Notes: generated from the letters alone by a model not told the origin. A stretch of 60,467 nucleotides of DNA from Streptococcus sp. HMSC074B11 (GCF_001808705.1 NZ_KV794250.1:1-60467), one strand, 5' to 3'; numbered from the stretch's first letter, positions 32,332 to 42,410 are shown. Program-made: numbers and translations.

Positions 32332-33240
32332 ATGGATTATGTAGCAAGATTACATTTGAAGACTGGGACTGATTTCAGGCAGGGATTGGTAGATTTCTGT
32401 TTAAATAGAAAAAAACAGTATGTTGCTATTGGTTGGAGTAGTCAAAGTGAAGATCTCTATCGCGAGAGCTTTCAAGAGTATTATTACAGGGTTAAAGAGA
32501 TATCTGGAAGAGCTAATCCAGCAATTAACGTTTTTAGGGATGCTAAAGTAGACGACTTATTCTGGACACGAGATCTGGATGGTAATTACTGGATTTGTAG
32601 AGTTATATCGCCTGTTGAAGTAGTATGTGATAAACGGTTGGATATTGGAGCAGTCTTACCAGTCGAAGCTTATAATTTTGGAATGCAAGTACCTGGCCAA
32701 ATTAAATCGTCTTTCAATAGACCTCGGGGTGGTACTGTTGAAAAAATTCGTGATGGAATAATAATTGAGTATTCGAAAACGATTTTTAATCAATTATCAA
32801 GCAGTAAATATTATAAGGTTATTCAACAAGAGGGTAATCTTTTGGATAATCTACCAGATTTTGACTTAGAGGAACTTGTAATATCTTATTTACAAATAAA
32901 AGAGAACTATTATGTTCTGTCTAATTCAATAGCAAATAAATCCACTACAATTAAGATCGAGTGTGAAATGATTTCTAGGGATGTTTGTAATCTTAGAAAA
33001 GCGGTGCTTCAAGTAAAGGGGAAAAAAGCTAAGGAATTGGATGCTTTAGAATTCAATAGATATGTTGAGGATGGGTATATAGTATATCTGTATGCACCTA
33101 AAATAATCAATCTAAATCAGATTGGCAATGTGGTTCGAATAACTAATGATGACCTATTAGATTTTTACAAGAAAAATAAACCCATACTCCCATTATCAAT
33201 CACTAAGTGGGGAACTCTATTCGAGGGTAATAACAGCTAA
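32332..33240 (+). CDS. Predicted PUA/EVE-like domain fused to a PD-(D/E)XK (Mrr-like) nuclease
   Basis: A 302-residue protein. Residues about 1-160 contain QYVAIGWSSQSEDLY, DDLFWTRDLDGNYWICRV and GMQVPGQIKSSFNRPRGGTVEKI, which by eye recall PUA/EVE-type domains that read modified bases. The C-terminal part has LEELVISYLQ at 179-188, Glu210/Glu212 and QVK at 227-229, fitting a PD-(D/E)XK core of the Mrr type. The likely role is modification-dependent restriction. It stands alone at the right end of the ICE with GGTGAGG before the ATG. Confidence 0.6.
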   Translation: MDYVARLHLKTGTDFRQGLVDFCLNRKKQYVAIGWSSQSEDLYRESFQEYYYRVKEISGRANPAINVFRDAKVDDLFWTRDLDGNYWICRVISPVEVVCDKRLDIGAVLPVEAYNFGMQVPGQIKSSFNRPRGGTVEKIRDGIIIEYSKTIFNQLSSSKYYKVIQQEGNLLDNLPDFDLEELVISYLQIKENYYVLSNSIANKSTTIKIECEMISRDVCNLRKAVLQVKGKKAKELDALEFNRYVEDGYIVYLYAPKIINLNQIGNVVRITNDDLLDFYKKNKPILPLSITKWGTLFEGNNS

Positions 33241-33408
33241 GTTGTTTACTTGAAATTTCCCTAATTCAATAAAACTTATACAAATTTTTTGAAATAAAAA
33301 AAGCAGTACAAGTCTGCTAGAATTTGATGTAAAGCTGTTTTAAAATTGCTTAAAATAAAGCCTTGTCAAACCAGGTCTTACGATTTGTAAGTAAAAGAAC
33401 AAATAAAA

Positions 33409-33440
33409 AAGAGGAGCTTCACAATAAAGCTCCTCTTCTT
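33409..33440. terminator. Terminator at the right end of the ICE
   Basis: An 11-bp stem, AAGAGGAGCTT and AAGCTCCTCTT, with T-tract TTCTTTT after it and an A-tract before it. It could stop the nuclease transcript and also rpmG readthrough into the ICE. The rest of 33241-33589 holds ICE end sequence only. Confidence 0.8.
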
Positions 33441-33472
33441 TTACATATCCGAATCATTATTCTTATTTCAAA

Positions 33473-33495
33473 AAAGGTAGTGAAAAAGGTAGTGA
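33473..33495. repeat. Paired integrase arm-type repeats, right end
   Basis: AAAGGTAGTGA at 33473-33483 and 33485-33495, the same pair and spacing as at 2853-2875. It lies about 50-100 bases inside the right att region, as expected for arm-binding sites. Confidence 0.6.
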
Positions 33496-33540
33496 TTCGG
33501 TTGATTTATATTGCAATGTAGTGAAATTTAGAATTTCAAG

Positions 33541-33608
33541 AATCGCTTAAAATCAAGGTTCCTCACATCTATTGACGTGTAGTGAATCCCTATTTCACCT
33601 CTGTAAAC
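33541..33608. other. Right attachment region (attR) overlapping the rpmG 3' end
   Basis: Aligned with 1361-1425 and 2731-2795, it shares CGCTT.AAATCA, TATTGA, TGAAT.C.TA.TTCAC and TCTGTAA with several mismatches. It includes the last codons of rpmG (TEVK, stop). The terminator hairpin present in the other copies is not conserved here. The crossover core is probably the TTCAC.TCTGTAA segment. Confidence 0.65.
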
Positions 33609-33739
33609 ACAACGTGTTTGCGAAGTTTTGGTGAGTATTTCTTCAATTGAAGACGGTCTGGAGTGTTACGTTTGTTTTTAGAAGTAAGGTACAAGCGTTC
33701 ACCAGATTCTTTGTGTTCAAGTGTAATATTTACGCGCAT
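33590..33739 (-). CDS. rpmG: 50S ribosomal protein L33
   Basis: A 49-residue protein beginning [18 protein letters not shown] and ending [12 protein letters not shown], typical of L33. It lacks the zinc-binding cysteine pairs, so it is the zinc-independent form. It follows rpmF by 15 bases in one operon. The ICE is inserted exactly at its 3' end, which keeps the coding sequence intact but replaces the downstream DNA. Confidence 0.95.
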
Positions 33740-33754
33740 GGTATCTCCCTTCTA

Positions 33755-33937
33755 TTATTCAGCTGATGCAGCTTTAGCGATCTTACGTCCTTTGTAGTAT
33801 CCTTTAAGTGATACACGGTGAGAACGTGAGTAATCTCCAGTAGTTTCGTCAAAGTTTACAGATGGAGCTGTTACTTTGTAGTGTGTACGACGTTTGTTTT
33901 TCTTCGCTTTTGAAGTGCGACGTGCAGGTACTGCCAT
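33755..33937 (-). CDS. rpmF: 50S ribosomal protein L32
   Basis: A 60-residue basic protein beginning [20 protein letters not shown], the standard L32 N-terminus. No zinc cysteines are present, matching the L33 partner. AAGGAG precedes the ATG. It is the first gene of the rpmF-rpmG operon; the 34 kb region before it contains its promoter and a terminator of the upstream gene. Confidence 0.95.
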
Positions 33938-34050
33938 TTTGATTTCTCCTTTTAAGATATAAATTCAGTTAGGTTTGATTTTCATCAACTTTAATAGTAT
34001 ATCAAAACTTTTTTGTAAAGTAAAGTTACTTGACAAAAAAAGATAAAAAA

Positions 34051-34082
34051 ATTTTCCTATCCAATCTTATGGATAGGAAAAT
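34051..34082 (-). terminator. Terminator after the ribbon-helix-helix gene
   Basis: A 13-bp stem, ATTTTCCTATCCA and its complement, is followed on the minus strand by a T-run. Confidence 0.85.
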
Positions 34083-34085
34083 AGA

Positions 34086-34286
34086 CTAAATATCAATCTC
34101 GAATGGTTCATCAATGGTTTCTGAGACGTATTTTCCGTCTTTTTTCCGTTGTTTGACGCATTCGGTGAGAAGATATTCAATTTGCCCGTTAACTGATCGG
34201 AAGTCATCTTCTGCCCATGATGCGAGTGCAGCATATAACTTATTCGAGAGTCGAAGGGGGATTTGCTTTTTTTTAGCTTCTGCCAT
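34086..34286 (-). CDS. Arc-like ribbon-helix-helix protein
   Basis: A 66-residue protein, [40 protein letters not shown], with the strand-helix-helix pattern and the VNGQIE segment of Arc/MetJ DNA-binding proteins. It starts two bases after the SPFH gene ends, so the pair is translationally linked in related strains. The DNA target and role are unknown. Confidence 0.75.
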   Translation of the reverse strand: MAEAKKKQIPLRLSNKLYAALASWAEDDFRSVNGQIEYLLTECVKQRKKDGKYVSETIDEPFEIDI

Positions 34287-34288
34287 TT

Positions 34289-35296
34289 CTAATAAAGGCT
34301 TCCTGCATTGACAATTGGTTGTGCATCATGATTGCCACAGAGAACGACTAGGAGATTGGAAACCATCGCTGCTTTACGCTCTTCATCTAGTTCAACCAAC
34401 TCTCCTTCATTGAGACGTTCCAGTGCCATTTCAACCATTCCTACAGCGCCGTCTACAATCATCTTACGTGCATCGATAATAGCAGATGCTTGTTGACGTT
34501 GAAGCATGACGGCAGCAATTTCTGGTGCATAAGCTAGGTATGTAATACGTGCTTCAAGGATTTCCAAACCAGCGTCCTCTACACGACTTTGAATTTCCTC
34601 ACGAATACGTTTAGCTACAATCTCACTAGAACCACGGAGGCTTCCTTCATCGGCTTGCCCATCACCTGTAGTATCCACATTAGGAGATACATCGTAAGGA
34701 TAGATGCGGACAATATTACGGAGGGCGCTATCACACTGCAATGAAAGATATTCTTTATAGTTATCTACGTTGAAGACTGCTTTGGCTGTATCGACAACTC
34801 TCCAAGTTACCGCGATTCCGATTTCAACAGGGTTACCTAAACAATCGTTAATCTTTTGACGAGAATTACTCAAAGTCATAACTTTGAGAGAAATCTGTTT
34901 CTTGCCAATTTCAAGGCTAACATCATTGCCATTTGATGATTTCATCCCTGAAAAAGGAGATTTTGTGCTAACATCGCCACTTTGTCAGAGTCGAGTGTGG
35001 ATTGCAGGATTGACCGCTATACTGAAGGGATTGACAAAGTAAAAACCAGGTTCTTTGATGGTACCTGTATAATTACCAAAGAGGGTCAAAACCAGAGCTT
35101 CCTGAGGTTTGACAACTTTTAAACCAGCATGAGCTAGAACTGAAATTAAGATTAATAAAAGTCCGATAATAATTCCAAAAATGTTTTCTGAACCAGCACC
35201 CATGATAAATATAAAGACACCAAGTACGAGTGCCAACTCGATAAGTATCAATGCTACTACACCATTTGGTTTTGAATTGATTAGTTTTTCAGTCAT
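34289..35296 (-). pseudogene. SPFH/band 7 membrane protein interrupted by an in-frame stop
   Basis: The two parts read in one frame: MTEKLINSKPNGVVALILIE ... NPAIHTRL, then a TGA stop at 34985-34987, then QSGDVSTKSPFSGMKSSNG ... NAGSLY. Joined, they make a 335-residue SPFH protein with a double membrane helix near residues 15-55 and a band 7 domain. GGGAGG precedes the chosen start. The TGA stands where Asp would be expected. Internal restart at 34945 is possible but would lack the membrane anchor. Confidence 0.85.
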
Positions 35297-35480
35297 CAGA
35301 ATGACCTCCCATATTTGATATCTAAATGATATCACTTTAATTTTAAATGTCAACAAAAATATGCAATCTTTTTTAAGAAGATTTCAATGGTTTGAATTGT
35401 CTGAAAATTCAAGAATTTTCTTCTGTTCATTGTTTTTAAAATATGCTATAATGGTAAAAACTGAAATGGGAGGGAACTTA

Positions 35481-37184
35481 ATGACAGAATTAGATAAACG
35501 TCACCGCAGTAGCATTTATGACAGCATGGTTAAATCACCAAACCGTGCCATGCTTCGTGCGACTGGTATGACAGATAAGGACTTTGAAACACCAATTGTG
35601 GGAGTCATTTCGACTTGGGCAGAAAATACACCATGTAATATCCACTTGCATGACTTCGGTAAGCTTGCAAAAGAAGGTGTCAAATCTGCTGGTGCTTGGC
35701 CGGTTCAATTTGGAACCATTACGGTAGCAGACGGGATTGCCATGGGAACGCCTGGTATGCGCTTCTCTCTAACGTCACGTGATATCATTGCGGATTCTAT
35801 CGAAGCTGCTATGGGTGGTCACAACGTGGATGCCTTTGTGGCTATCGGTGGCTGTGACAAGAACATGCCTGGTTCTATGATTGCTATTGCCAATATGGAT
35901 ATCCCAGCTATTTTCGCTTACGGTGGTACTATCGCCCCTGGAAAACTGGATGGCAAAGACATCGACTTGGTTTCTGTATTTGAAGGAATCGGTAAGTGGA
36001 ACCACGGTGATATGACAGCTGAGGATGTGAAACGTCTGGAATGTAATGCCTGCCCTGGCCCTGGTGGTTGTGGTGGTATGTATACTGCTAATACCATGGC
36101 GACAGCTATCGAAGTTCTCGGTATGAGTTTGCCAGGTTCTTCATCTCACCCAGCTGAATCAGCTGACAAGAAAGAAGACATCGAAGCAGCAGGACGTGCT
36201 GTTGTTAAGATGCTGGAGCTCGGTCTCAAACCATCAGATATCTTGACTCGTGAAGCCTTTGAAGATGCCATTACTGTGACTATGGCTCTAGGTGGTTCTA
36301 CAAATGCCACTCTTCACTTGCTTGCTATTGCCCACGCAGCTAATGTTGACTTGTCACTTGAGGACTTTAATACCATCCAAGAACGTGTGCCTCACTTGGC
36401 CGATTTGAAACCTTCTGGTCAGTATGTCTTCCAAGACCTTTACGAAGTTGGTGGTGTGCCTGCGGTTATGAAGTATTTGCTGGCAAATGGCTTCCTTCAC
36501 GGAGACCGTATCACATGTACTGGTAAGACTGTTGCTGAAAACTTGGCTGACTTTGCAGACCTCACACCAGGTCAAAAAGTTATCATGCCACTTGAAAATC
36601 CAAAACGTGCAGATGGTCCGCTTATCATCTTGAACGGTAATCTTGCTCCTGACGGTGCAGTTGCCAAGGTGTCAGGTGTTAAGGTTCGTCGTCACGTTGG
36701 TCCAGCCAAGGTCTTTGACTCTGAAGAAGATGCTATCCAAGCTGTCTTGTCAGATGAAATCGTTGATGGCGATGTTGTCGTTGTTCGTTTCGTTGGACCT
36801 AAGGGTGGTCCTGGTATGCCTGAGATGCTCTCACTTTCTTCAATGATCGTTGGTAAAGGCCAAGGAGACAAGGTTGCCCTCTTGACAGATGGACGCTTCT
36901 CTGGTGGTACTTATGGTCTGGTTGTCGGACATATCGCCCCTGAAGCTCAGGATGGTGGACCGATTGCTTACCTTCGTACAGGTGATATCGTTACGGTTGA
37001 CCAAGATACCAAAGAAATTTCCATGGCCGTATCGGAAGAAGAACTTGAAAAACGCAAGGCAGAAACAACCTTGCCACCACTCTATAGCCGTGGTGTCCTT
37101 GGTAAGTATGCCCATACCGTATCTTCTGCATCACGCGGTGCCGTTACAGATTTCTGGAATATGGAACAATCTGGTAAAAAATAA
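35481..37184 (+). CDS. ilvD: Dihydroxy-acid dehydratase
   Basis: The start [20 protein letters not shown] is supported by GGGAGG seven bases upstream. The 567-residue enzyme has the iron-sulfur cysteines in GGCDKNMPG and [18 protein letters not shown]. It converts dihydroxy-isovalerate and dihydroxy-methylvalerate to 2-oxo acids in valine/isoleucine synthesis. It is monocistronic with its own terminator. Codon use is rich and typical of a core gene. Confidence 0.97.
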   Translation: MTELDKRHRSSIYDSMVKSPNRAMLRATGMTDKDFETPIVGVISTWAENTPCNIHLHDFGKLAKEGVKSAGAWPVQFGTITVADGIAMGTPGMRFSLTSRDIIADSIEAAMGGHNVDAFVAIGGCDKNMPGSMIAIANMDIPAIFAYGGTIAPGKLDGKDIDLVSVFEGIGKWNHGDMTAEDVKRLECNACPGPGGCGGMYTANTMATAIEVLGMSLPGSSSHPAESADKKEDIEAAGRAVVKMLELGLKPSDILTREAFEDAITVTMALGGSTNATLHLLAIAHAANVDLSLEDFNTIQERVPHLADLKPSGQYVFQDLYEVGGVPAVMKYLLANGFLHGDRITCTGKTVAENLADFADLTPGQKVIMPLENPKRADGPLIILNGNLAPDGAVAKVSGVKVRRHVGPAKVFDSEEDAIQAVLSDEIVDGDVVVVRFVGPKGGPGMPEMLSLSSMIVGKGQGDKVALLTDGRFSGGTYGLVVGHIAPEAQDGGPIAYLRTGDIVTVDQDTKEISMAVSEEELEKRKAETTLPPLYSRGVLGKYAHTVSSASRGAVTDFWNMEQSGKK

Positions 37185-37193
37185 CTAGAAAAT

Positions 37194-37220
37194 AAGCAGT
37201 CGCTAAATGACTGCTTTTTC
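37194..37220 (+). terminator. ilvD terminator
   Basis: A core stem AAGCAGTC/GACTGCTT followed by TTTT, extended by outer AACTAGAAAA/TTTTTCTAGTT pairing. Confidence 0.88.
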
Positions 37221-37289
37221 TAGTTATTTGTATTTTCTCATAGAATGTTATAAAATCTTTGCTCTAACTATGATTACAAAGGAGAAACA

Positions 37290-37658
37290 ATGTTTTCACA
37301 AAATACAGGAATTATGCTCTACGTAGATGATGTAGCAGTGGAGAGAGACTTTTGGTCTGCCATTGGATTTGAAGTTTTTAATCAACCAGAAATAATGGAA
37401 TTTGAAACTTTTGAGATGAAACCTCACGCTGACAGTACGCTGACTTTCACTATCTATGCTAAGGATTTTATTCGTCAAGTATCACCGGAGGTAGTTGATA
37501 TGAAACCCAGCCTACTCTTTGAGTCAGCAGATCTTCACGGTCTTCATAAACGCCTAGCTGCAGTGACTGATACCACTAGTTCGATCAATACTCAACCTTT
37601 CCCTAACTTTAACTTTGCAAATTCAAGCGGACACTATTTTGCAGTTAGAGGAATCTAA
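37290..37658 (+). CDS. VOC/glyoxalase-like protein
   Basis: A 122-residue protein beginning MFSQNTGIMLYVDDVAVERDFW. The VDDV...FWSAIGF pattern and the C-terminal FANSSGHYFAVRGI fit one vicinal-oxygen-chelate module. Metal ligands and substrate cannot be assigned. AAAGGAG lies upstream. It is flanked by terminators and so is a single-gene unit. Confidence 0.7.
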   Translation: MFSQNTGIMLYVDDVAVERDFWSAIGFEVFNQPEIMEFETFEMKPHADSTLTFTIYAKDFIRQVSPEVVDMKPSLLFESADLHGLHKRLAAVTDTTSSINTQPFPNFNFANSSGHYFAVRGI

Positions 37659-37662
37659 TAAC

Positions 37663-37698
37663 AAAAAGGCTCTCTGTTTATTAGCAGAGAGCCTTTTT
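37663..37698. terminator. Bidirectional terminator
   Basis: A 14-bp stem AAAAAGGCTCTCTG with its complement, loop of eight, and A/T runs both sides. It is shared by the convergent VOC and DUF59 genes. Confidence 0.92.
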
Positions 37699-37702
37699 GT
37701 TA

Positions 37703-38044
37703 TTAGCGCGGTGGTAGTCCAAGTGCTATACGTCCATAGCGACTGATGCGTGTAATCTTCCAGGCAGGTGACCAGGTAACTTTAACCCTAACATCCTCAA
37801 TTCCTTCAATCTGTTTCAGACCTGCCACAATTTCAATAGGTAAACTTTCTGCACAGTCACAGGCTGTATCGGTGAAGGTCATGACAATTGTACAAAGACC
37901 AGCCTCGTCCAAATGAATCTCGTAAATCAAGCCAAGATTATAGACATCTAATTCCACATCTGTATCGTAAACTTTTTCTAGCTTGTCAATGATTTGATTT
38001 CCTAATGCTAAAGCACGGTCATTAATCTTGATGTCTTCTCTCAT
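37703..38044 (-). CDS. DUF59/MIP18-family iron-sulfur assembly protein (SufT-like)
   Basis: The start MREDIKINDRALALGNQII is supported by GGAGGG six bases upstream. The 113-residue protein has the DUF59 pattern VYNLGLIYEIHLDE and MTFTDTACDCAESLP with the conserved cysteines, then VRVKVTWSPAWKI. Such proteins aid iron-sulfur cluster maturation. It lies between two terminators or gene ends and is monocistronic. Confidence 0.82.
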   Translation of the reverse strand: MREDIKINDRALALGNQIIDKLEKVYDTDVELDVYNLGLIYEIHLDEAGLCTIVMTFTDTACDCAESLPIEIVAGLKQIEGIEDVRVKVTWSPAWKITRISRYGRIALGLPPR

Positions 38045-38079
38045 TGCATTCCCTCCATTTTCTGACTGCACCTATTTTC

Positions 38080-38190
38080 TCATAATTCTGACAATTTGGC
38101 AAGTTTTTCCCAATCAAGACGTGATCCGACATAAAAACGAAAGCCTAGAGATTGCCATAGTTGAGCCAAACTACCCAAAGATCTAATAAC
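38080..38190 (-). pseudogene. C-terminal remnant of an unidentified gene
   Basis: An open 36-codon stretch without a start reads VIRSLGSLAQLWQSLGFRFY and ends DWEKLAKLSEL, with a stop at 38080-38082. The composition is protein-like, and it is preceded by an in-frame stop. It looks like the tail of a gene whose front was deleted. The family is not recognised; coincidence is possible. Confidence 0.3.
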
Positions 38191-38307
38191 CTAGAGTAAG
38201 ACGATATTGCCATAGGTTAGAGAGAGAAGCTTAGAGAATGAATTATTTTCTAAGAAGTACTTTCTAAAAAGAAAAAGTAGAGAACGGTCATCTCTACTTT
38301 TTAGATA

Positions 38308-40125
38308 TTATTTTGACTTCACAGGCTTATCTGCCAAGGCCTTGATAGCTGATGCTATCGTTTCTGCGTAGAGCTTAGCACCCTCTTCTAATTTGGTATT
38401 ATCACTTCCAAAGTGAACTTGGTCCGTTCCTTTCCAGATGTCTGGATGATCTTTAGACACTTGATTCCAGTCTGCAACCTCAATGTAAGGATACTTTTGA
38501 GCTACTTCACGCACATAGCTAGCATACTGTTCTACATAAGGCTGAGTTGCTTGAGTTGTATCACCCTCATAAGGTGTCACAAGTACAAGCTGATGTCCCT
38601 TAGGTAGATTTGTTATCAAAGAATCGATATCAGCCTTATAATCCTCAGGGTTATTCACTCCAGTAGCAATAACAACTATTTTAGGGAGGACTTTATTCTG
38701 ACTGTGGTTGAGCATAATAGCATTGGCTTGCTTAGTATTTCTGCTTACTTGACCATCTGTCTGAGCGTCTGGTAGAACCTCTTTAAGTCCAGGTGTTGCG
38801 CGCAAGGTTACAGAATCTCCGATAATGGATACACCTTCAGCAATATTGTAGCGACTGGCTTCTGCTTGATCCGCCATGGTTTTTGTACGGGTAATATTGG
38901 TTTGAGCTTGATTGAGGCCATTTACCATCAAATCCGTTTCAAAAGCACCGACTTGGGGAGCTATGAGCATCACAATCAGTGTCAGCAAGCTAAGAAAACC
39001 GACGCTACCCGCAAAGATTGGTTGAATATGCGGAATTTCTTTTACCTTTTGCAATAAACTAGTGTTCTTCCCGGCAATGAAAGGTTCAATCACATAGAAA
39101 GAAAGGCTTGCAAAGAGATAAGAAAAGATAGTGGTGAGAATCACTGCCGGTAGATTGCTCATCAACTGAGAGAAAATGATATAAAACGGCCAGTGGAAAA
39201 GATAAACGGCATAGCTCGTATCAGCTAAGAAGCTAATTACCTTTGGTTCTTCAATCGTCGGAGTTTTCTCATGTAAAACTCGTGCTGCAACGATCATCAG
39301 AAGGGCAGCTAAACTTGCCAACAAGAAACCAAGCAAGTAGGCAAAGAGATAATTGAATTTCACAAAGAAGGTCAATAAGAGTAAAACTCCGAGACCAGCC
39401 CCAAATACTAGCAAGGTCTGTTTCAAGTCTAGGGTTTGATTCAAACGTTTGAGAAGAGGTGTCGTATGACGAACTCCTATCAAGGTCGCAAGCACACTTC
39501 CTAAAAAGAATGGATAAACATGAGTCAAACTTGAAAAGTAAAGCGTTGAGTATGAGCTAACGATAAAGCTACCAATAAACATTGAAAGAAAGCTAACGAC
39601 GAAGGTAGCTGAAGATAGTAGAAAAACCATTCCCCGTAGTTGCCCACCTGTTTTGGCTTGCTTAGACATAAGCCAAACTGCCAAGCCCCACAAGATATAG
39701 TAATGAACTTCAACCGCTAAACTCCAGTTGTGAACAAAGAGGTGAGGGATAAATTGAGATTCATAACTTCCTCCTGTCAGCATTTCATAGAAGTTAGTCA
39801 TAAAACCAAGGACACCAGCAATCTGACCACCGATTCCTGCCACATAATCCTGTCGAACCAAGAAAGTAAAAGGCATAACGACCAGGATCATCAAGACGAC
39901 TGGGGGAAAAATCCGATAGAAGCGTCTCCTAAAAAATCCTAAGATATCGATTTTCCCTTTTTGTCCAAATTCTTCTAACAGGAGTGATGTAATTAGGAAA
40001 CCTGAGAAGGTGAAAAAGACGTCAACCCCGAAGAATCCTCCAGGAAAAATCGTCTGAAAGAAATGGTACAAAAGCACCAAGAGTAAGCCTGTAATCCTAA
40101 TCAAGGAAAACCATTTAATACGCAT
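38308..40125 (-). CDS. Peptidoglycan O-acetyltransferase, OatA/Adr-like
   Basis: A 605-residue protein, the same length as pneumococcal Adr. Residues 1-390 form an acyltransferase-3 membrane domain with about 10-11 helices (RITGLLLVLLYHFFQTIFPGG with the conserved His, RRFYRIFPP). An external SGNH domain follows from about 425: GDSVT nucleophile, ATGVNN and DQVHFG. It would acetylate muramic acid and raise lysozyme resistance. The gene is monocistronic. Confidence 0.85.
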   Translation of the reverse strand: MRIKWFSLIRITGLLLVLLYHFFQTIFPGGFFGVDVFFTFSGFLITSLLLEEFGQKGKIDILGFFRRRFYRIFPPVVLMILVVMPFTFLVRQDYVAGIGGQIAGVLGFMTNFYEMLTGGSYESQFIPHLFVHNWSLAVEVHYYILWGLAVWLMSKQAKTGGQLRGMVFLLSSATFVVSFLSMFIGSFIVSSYSTLYFSSLTHVYPFFLGSVLATLIGVRHTTPLLKRLNQTLDLKQTLLVFGAGLGVLLLLTFFVKFNYLFAYLLGFLLASLAALLMIVAARVLHEKTPTIEEPKVISFLADTSYAVYLFHWPFYIIFSQLMSNLPAVILTTIFSYLFASLSFYVIEPFIAGKNTSLLQKVKEIPHIQPIFAGSVGFLSLLTLIVMLIAPQVGAFETDLMVNGLNQAQTNITRTKTMADQAEASRYNIAEGVSIIGDSVTLRATPGLKEVLPDAQTDGQVSRNTKQANAIMLNHSQNKVLPKIVVIATGVNNPEDYKADIDSLITNLPKGHQLVLVTPYEGDTTQATQPYVEQYASYVREVAQKYPYIEVADWNQVSKDHPDIWKGTDQVHFGSDNTKLEEGAKLYAETIASAIKALADKPVKSK

Positions 40126-40247
40126 ACGAGTTTATTCTCCGTTCATTAGAGTAGTAAAAAAACCATCTAATGTTCATTCCATATTACCTTTATTTTATCA
40201 AAAAAAGCAGAAAAATCCTAAGAGAAAACTTAGGATTTGAGCTTTAC

Positions 40248-41426
<1,179 letters not shown>

Positions 41427-41505
41427 TTACTTTGTGCCCAAGGGCATACTGTATGATTCTATCAAAAAAAACAGGAACTGTCACTAACTATGGTATAATG
41501 AAAGA

Positions 41506-42363
41506 ATGAAATACCAAAAAATTGATTTAAAAGAAGTTCGTCAACAAGCTAAACAGTTTCAAGCTGAACATCCACGTTTATTGCTTGTCTTTTTATTACC
41601 AAGCATTTTCTTGATTCTATCCAGCTTTATAAGTCCATTATCCCTACTTGATGAGGGAATTCTTGAGCAATCCTTCTTTACTTTTTTGATGAGCTTGATC
41701 CAGTCCTCACTCTTTCCTCTAGCAGTTGGATTCACAAGTTCTATTATCCTAGCTGGTGCTCTTTTTACAACCATTAATCTTTACAGAATTTCCGAGATAG
41801 AGCTTTCTTTTAAAGATAGTCTGTCCTTACTTGACAATCGCTTCTTCACCCAGACCTTTCTGACTCTCTTGCTCAAGCGTTTCTATCTCTTTTTGTGGAG
41901 CATCCCTAATCTTTTTGGAGTTTACTTGCTCTTTTACAGCAGTGCCATGGCTCGTAAATTTGTAGAACTTCACCCTGAATTTCCAGCTGTCGACGTCACC
42001 AATTCAGATATCGAACATTTTCTGCTCACTTTTGCACTCTACTTCTTTGGTAGCGTCTTTCTGATGATTTTGGGAACCATTGCCTATCTGCCGCAATACT
42101 ACGCTTATTCCCAAGTAGAGCTGCTCCTTTGTGATACCCTTGCAATTGGAATTGCCAAGCCAAGTCGCGTACTCAAAACCAGTCGCTTCCTTATGAAAGG
42201 CTATAAGTTCCAACGCTTCGTACTTGATTTACAACTCCTACCATGGTATCTTCTTATCTGGATCAGCTTTGGAATTGCGAGCATCCCTTCTTTCCCTTAT
42301 ATCTATAGTAGTCAATTCTTCTTCTATCAAAGATTACTCGAAATCAAGCGGAGAAAAGTTTAA
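41506..42363 (+). CDS. DUF975-like membrane protein
   Basis: A 285-residue protein beginning MKYQKIDLKEVRQQAKQF with about six hydrophobic helices and a cytoplasmic N-terminus. The start and the later FYSSAMARKFVELHPEF region match the DUF975 family of uncharacterised Firmicute membrane proteins. It is divergent from tgt, and its ATG has no strong ribosome site, so leader-poor initiation is likely. Confidence 0.75.
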   Translation: MKYQKIDLKEVRQQAKQFQAEHPRLLLVFLLPSIFLILSSFISPLSLLDEGILEQSFFTFLMSLIQSSLFPLAVGFTSSIILAGALFTTINLYRISEIELSFKDSLSLLDNRFFTQTFLTLLLKRFYLFLWSIPNLFGVYLLFYSSAMARKFVELHPEFPAVDVTNSDIEHFLLTFALYFFGSVFLMILGTIAYLPQYYAYSQVELLLCDTLAIGIAKPSRVLKTSRFLMKGYKFQRFVLDLQLLPWYLLIWISFGIASIPSFPYIYSSQFFFYQRLLEIKRRKV

Positions 42364-42410
42364 TGTGAATGATTAAAACCAGTACCTTCTATGGAAAGTG
42401 CTGGTTGTTT

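Larger units (their letters stand above)
2719..33609. mobile_element. Integrative and conjugative element at rpmG (Tn916/ICESt3/ICEBs1 superfamily)
   Basis: The element carries a tyrosine integrase and excisionase at its left end, a complete VirB-like conjugation operon, a MobT-type relaxase, an oriT-like region, an FtsK/TcpA coupling protein and a repressor/protease block. It runs between att-like repeats at 2719-2789 and about 33541-33608 and is about 30.9 kb. The gene set parallels ICEBs1 (ConB-ConG, CwlT, NicK, ConQ). The regulator set (two XRE repressors plus an ImmA-type protease) resembles ICESt1/ICESt3. All core genes look intact except one small leader-proximal gene. Confidence 0.88.
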
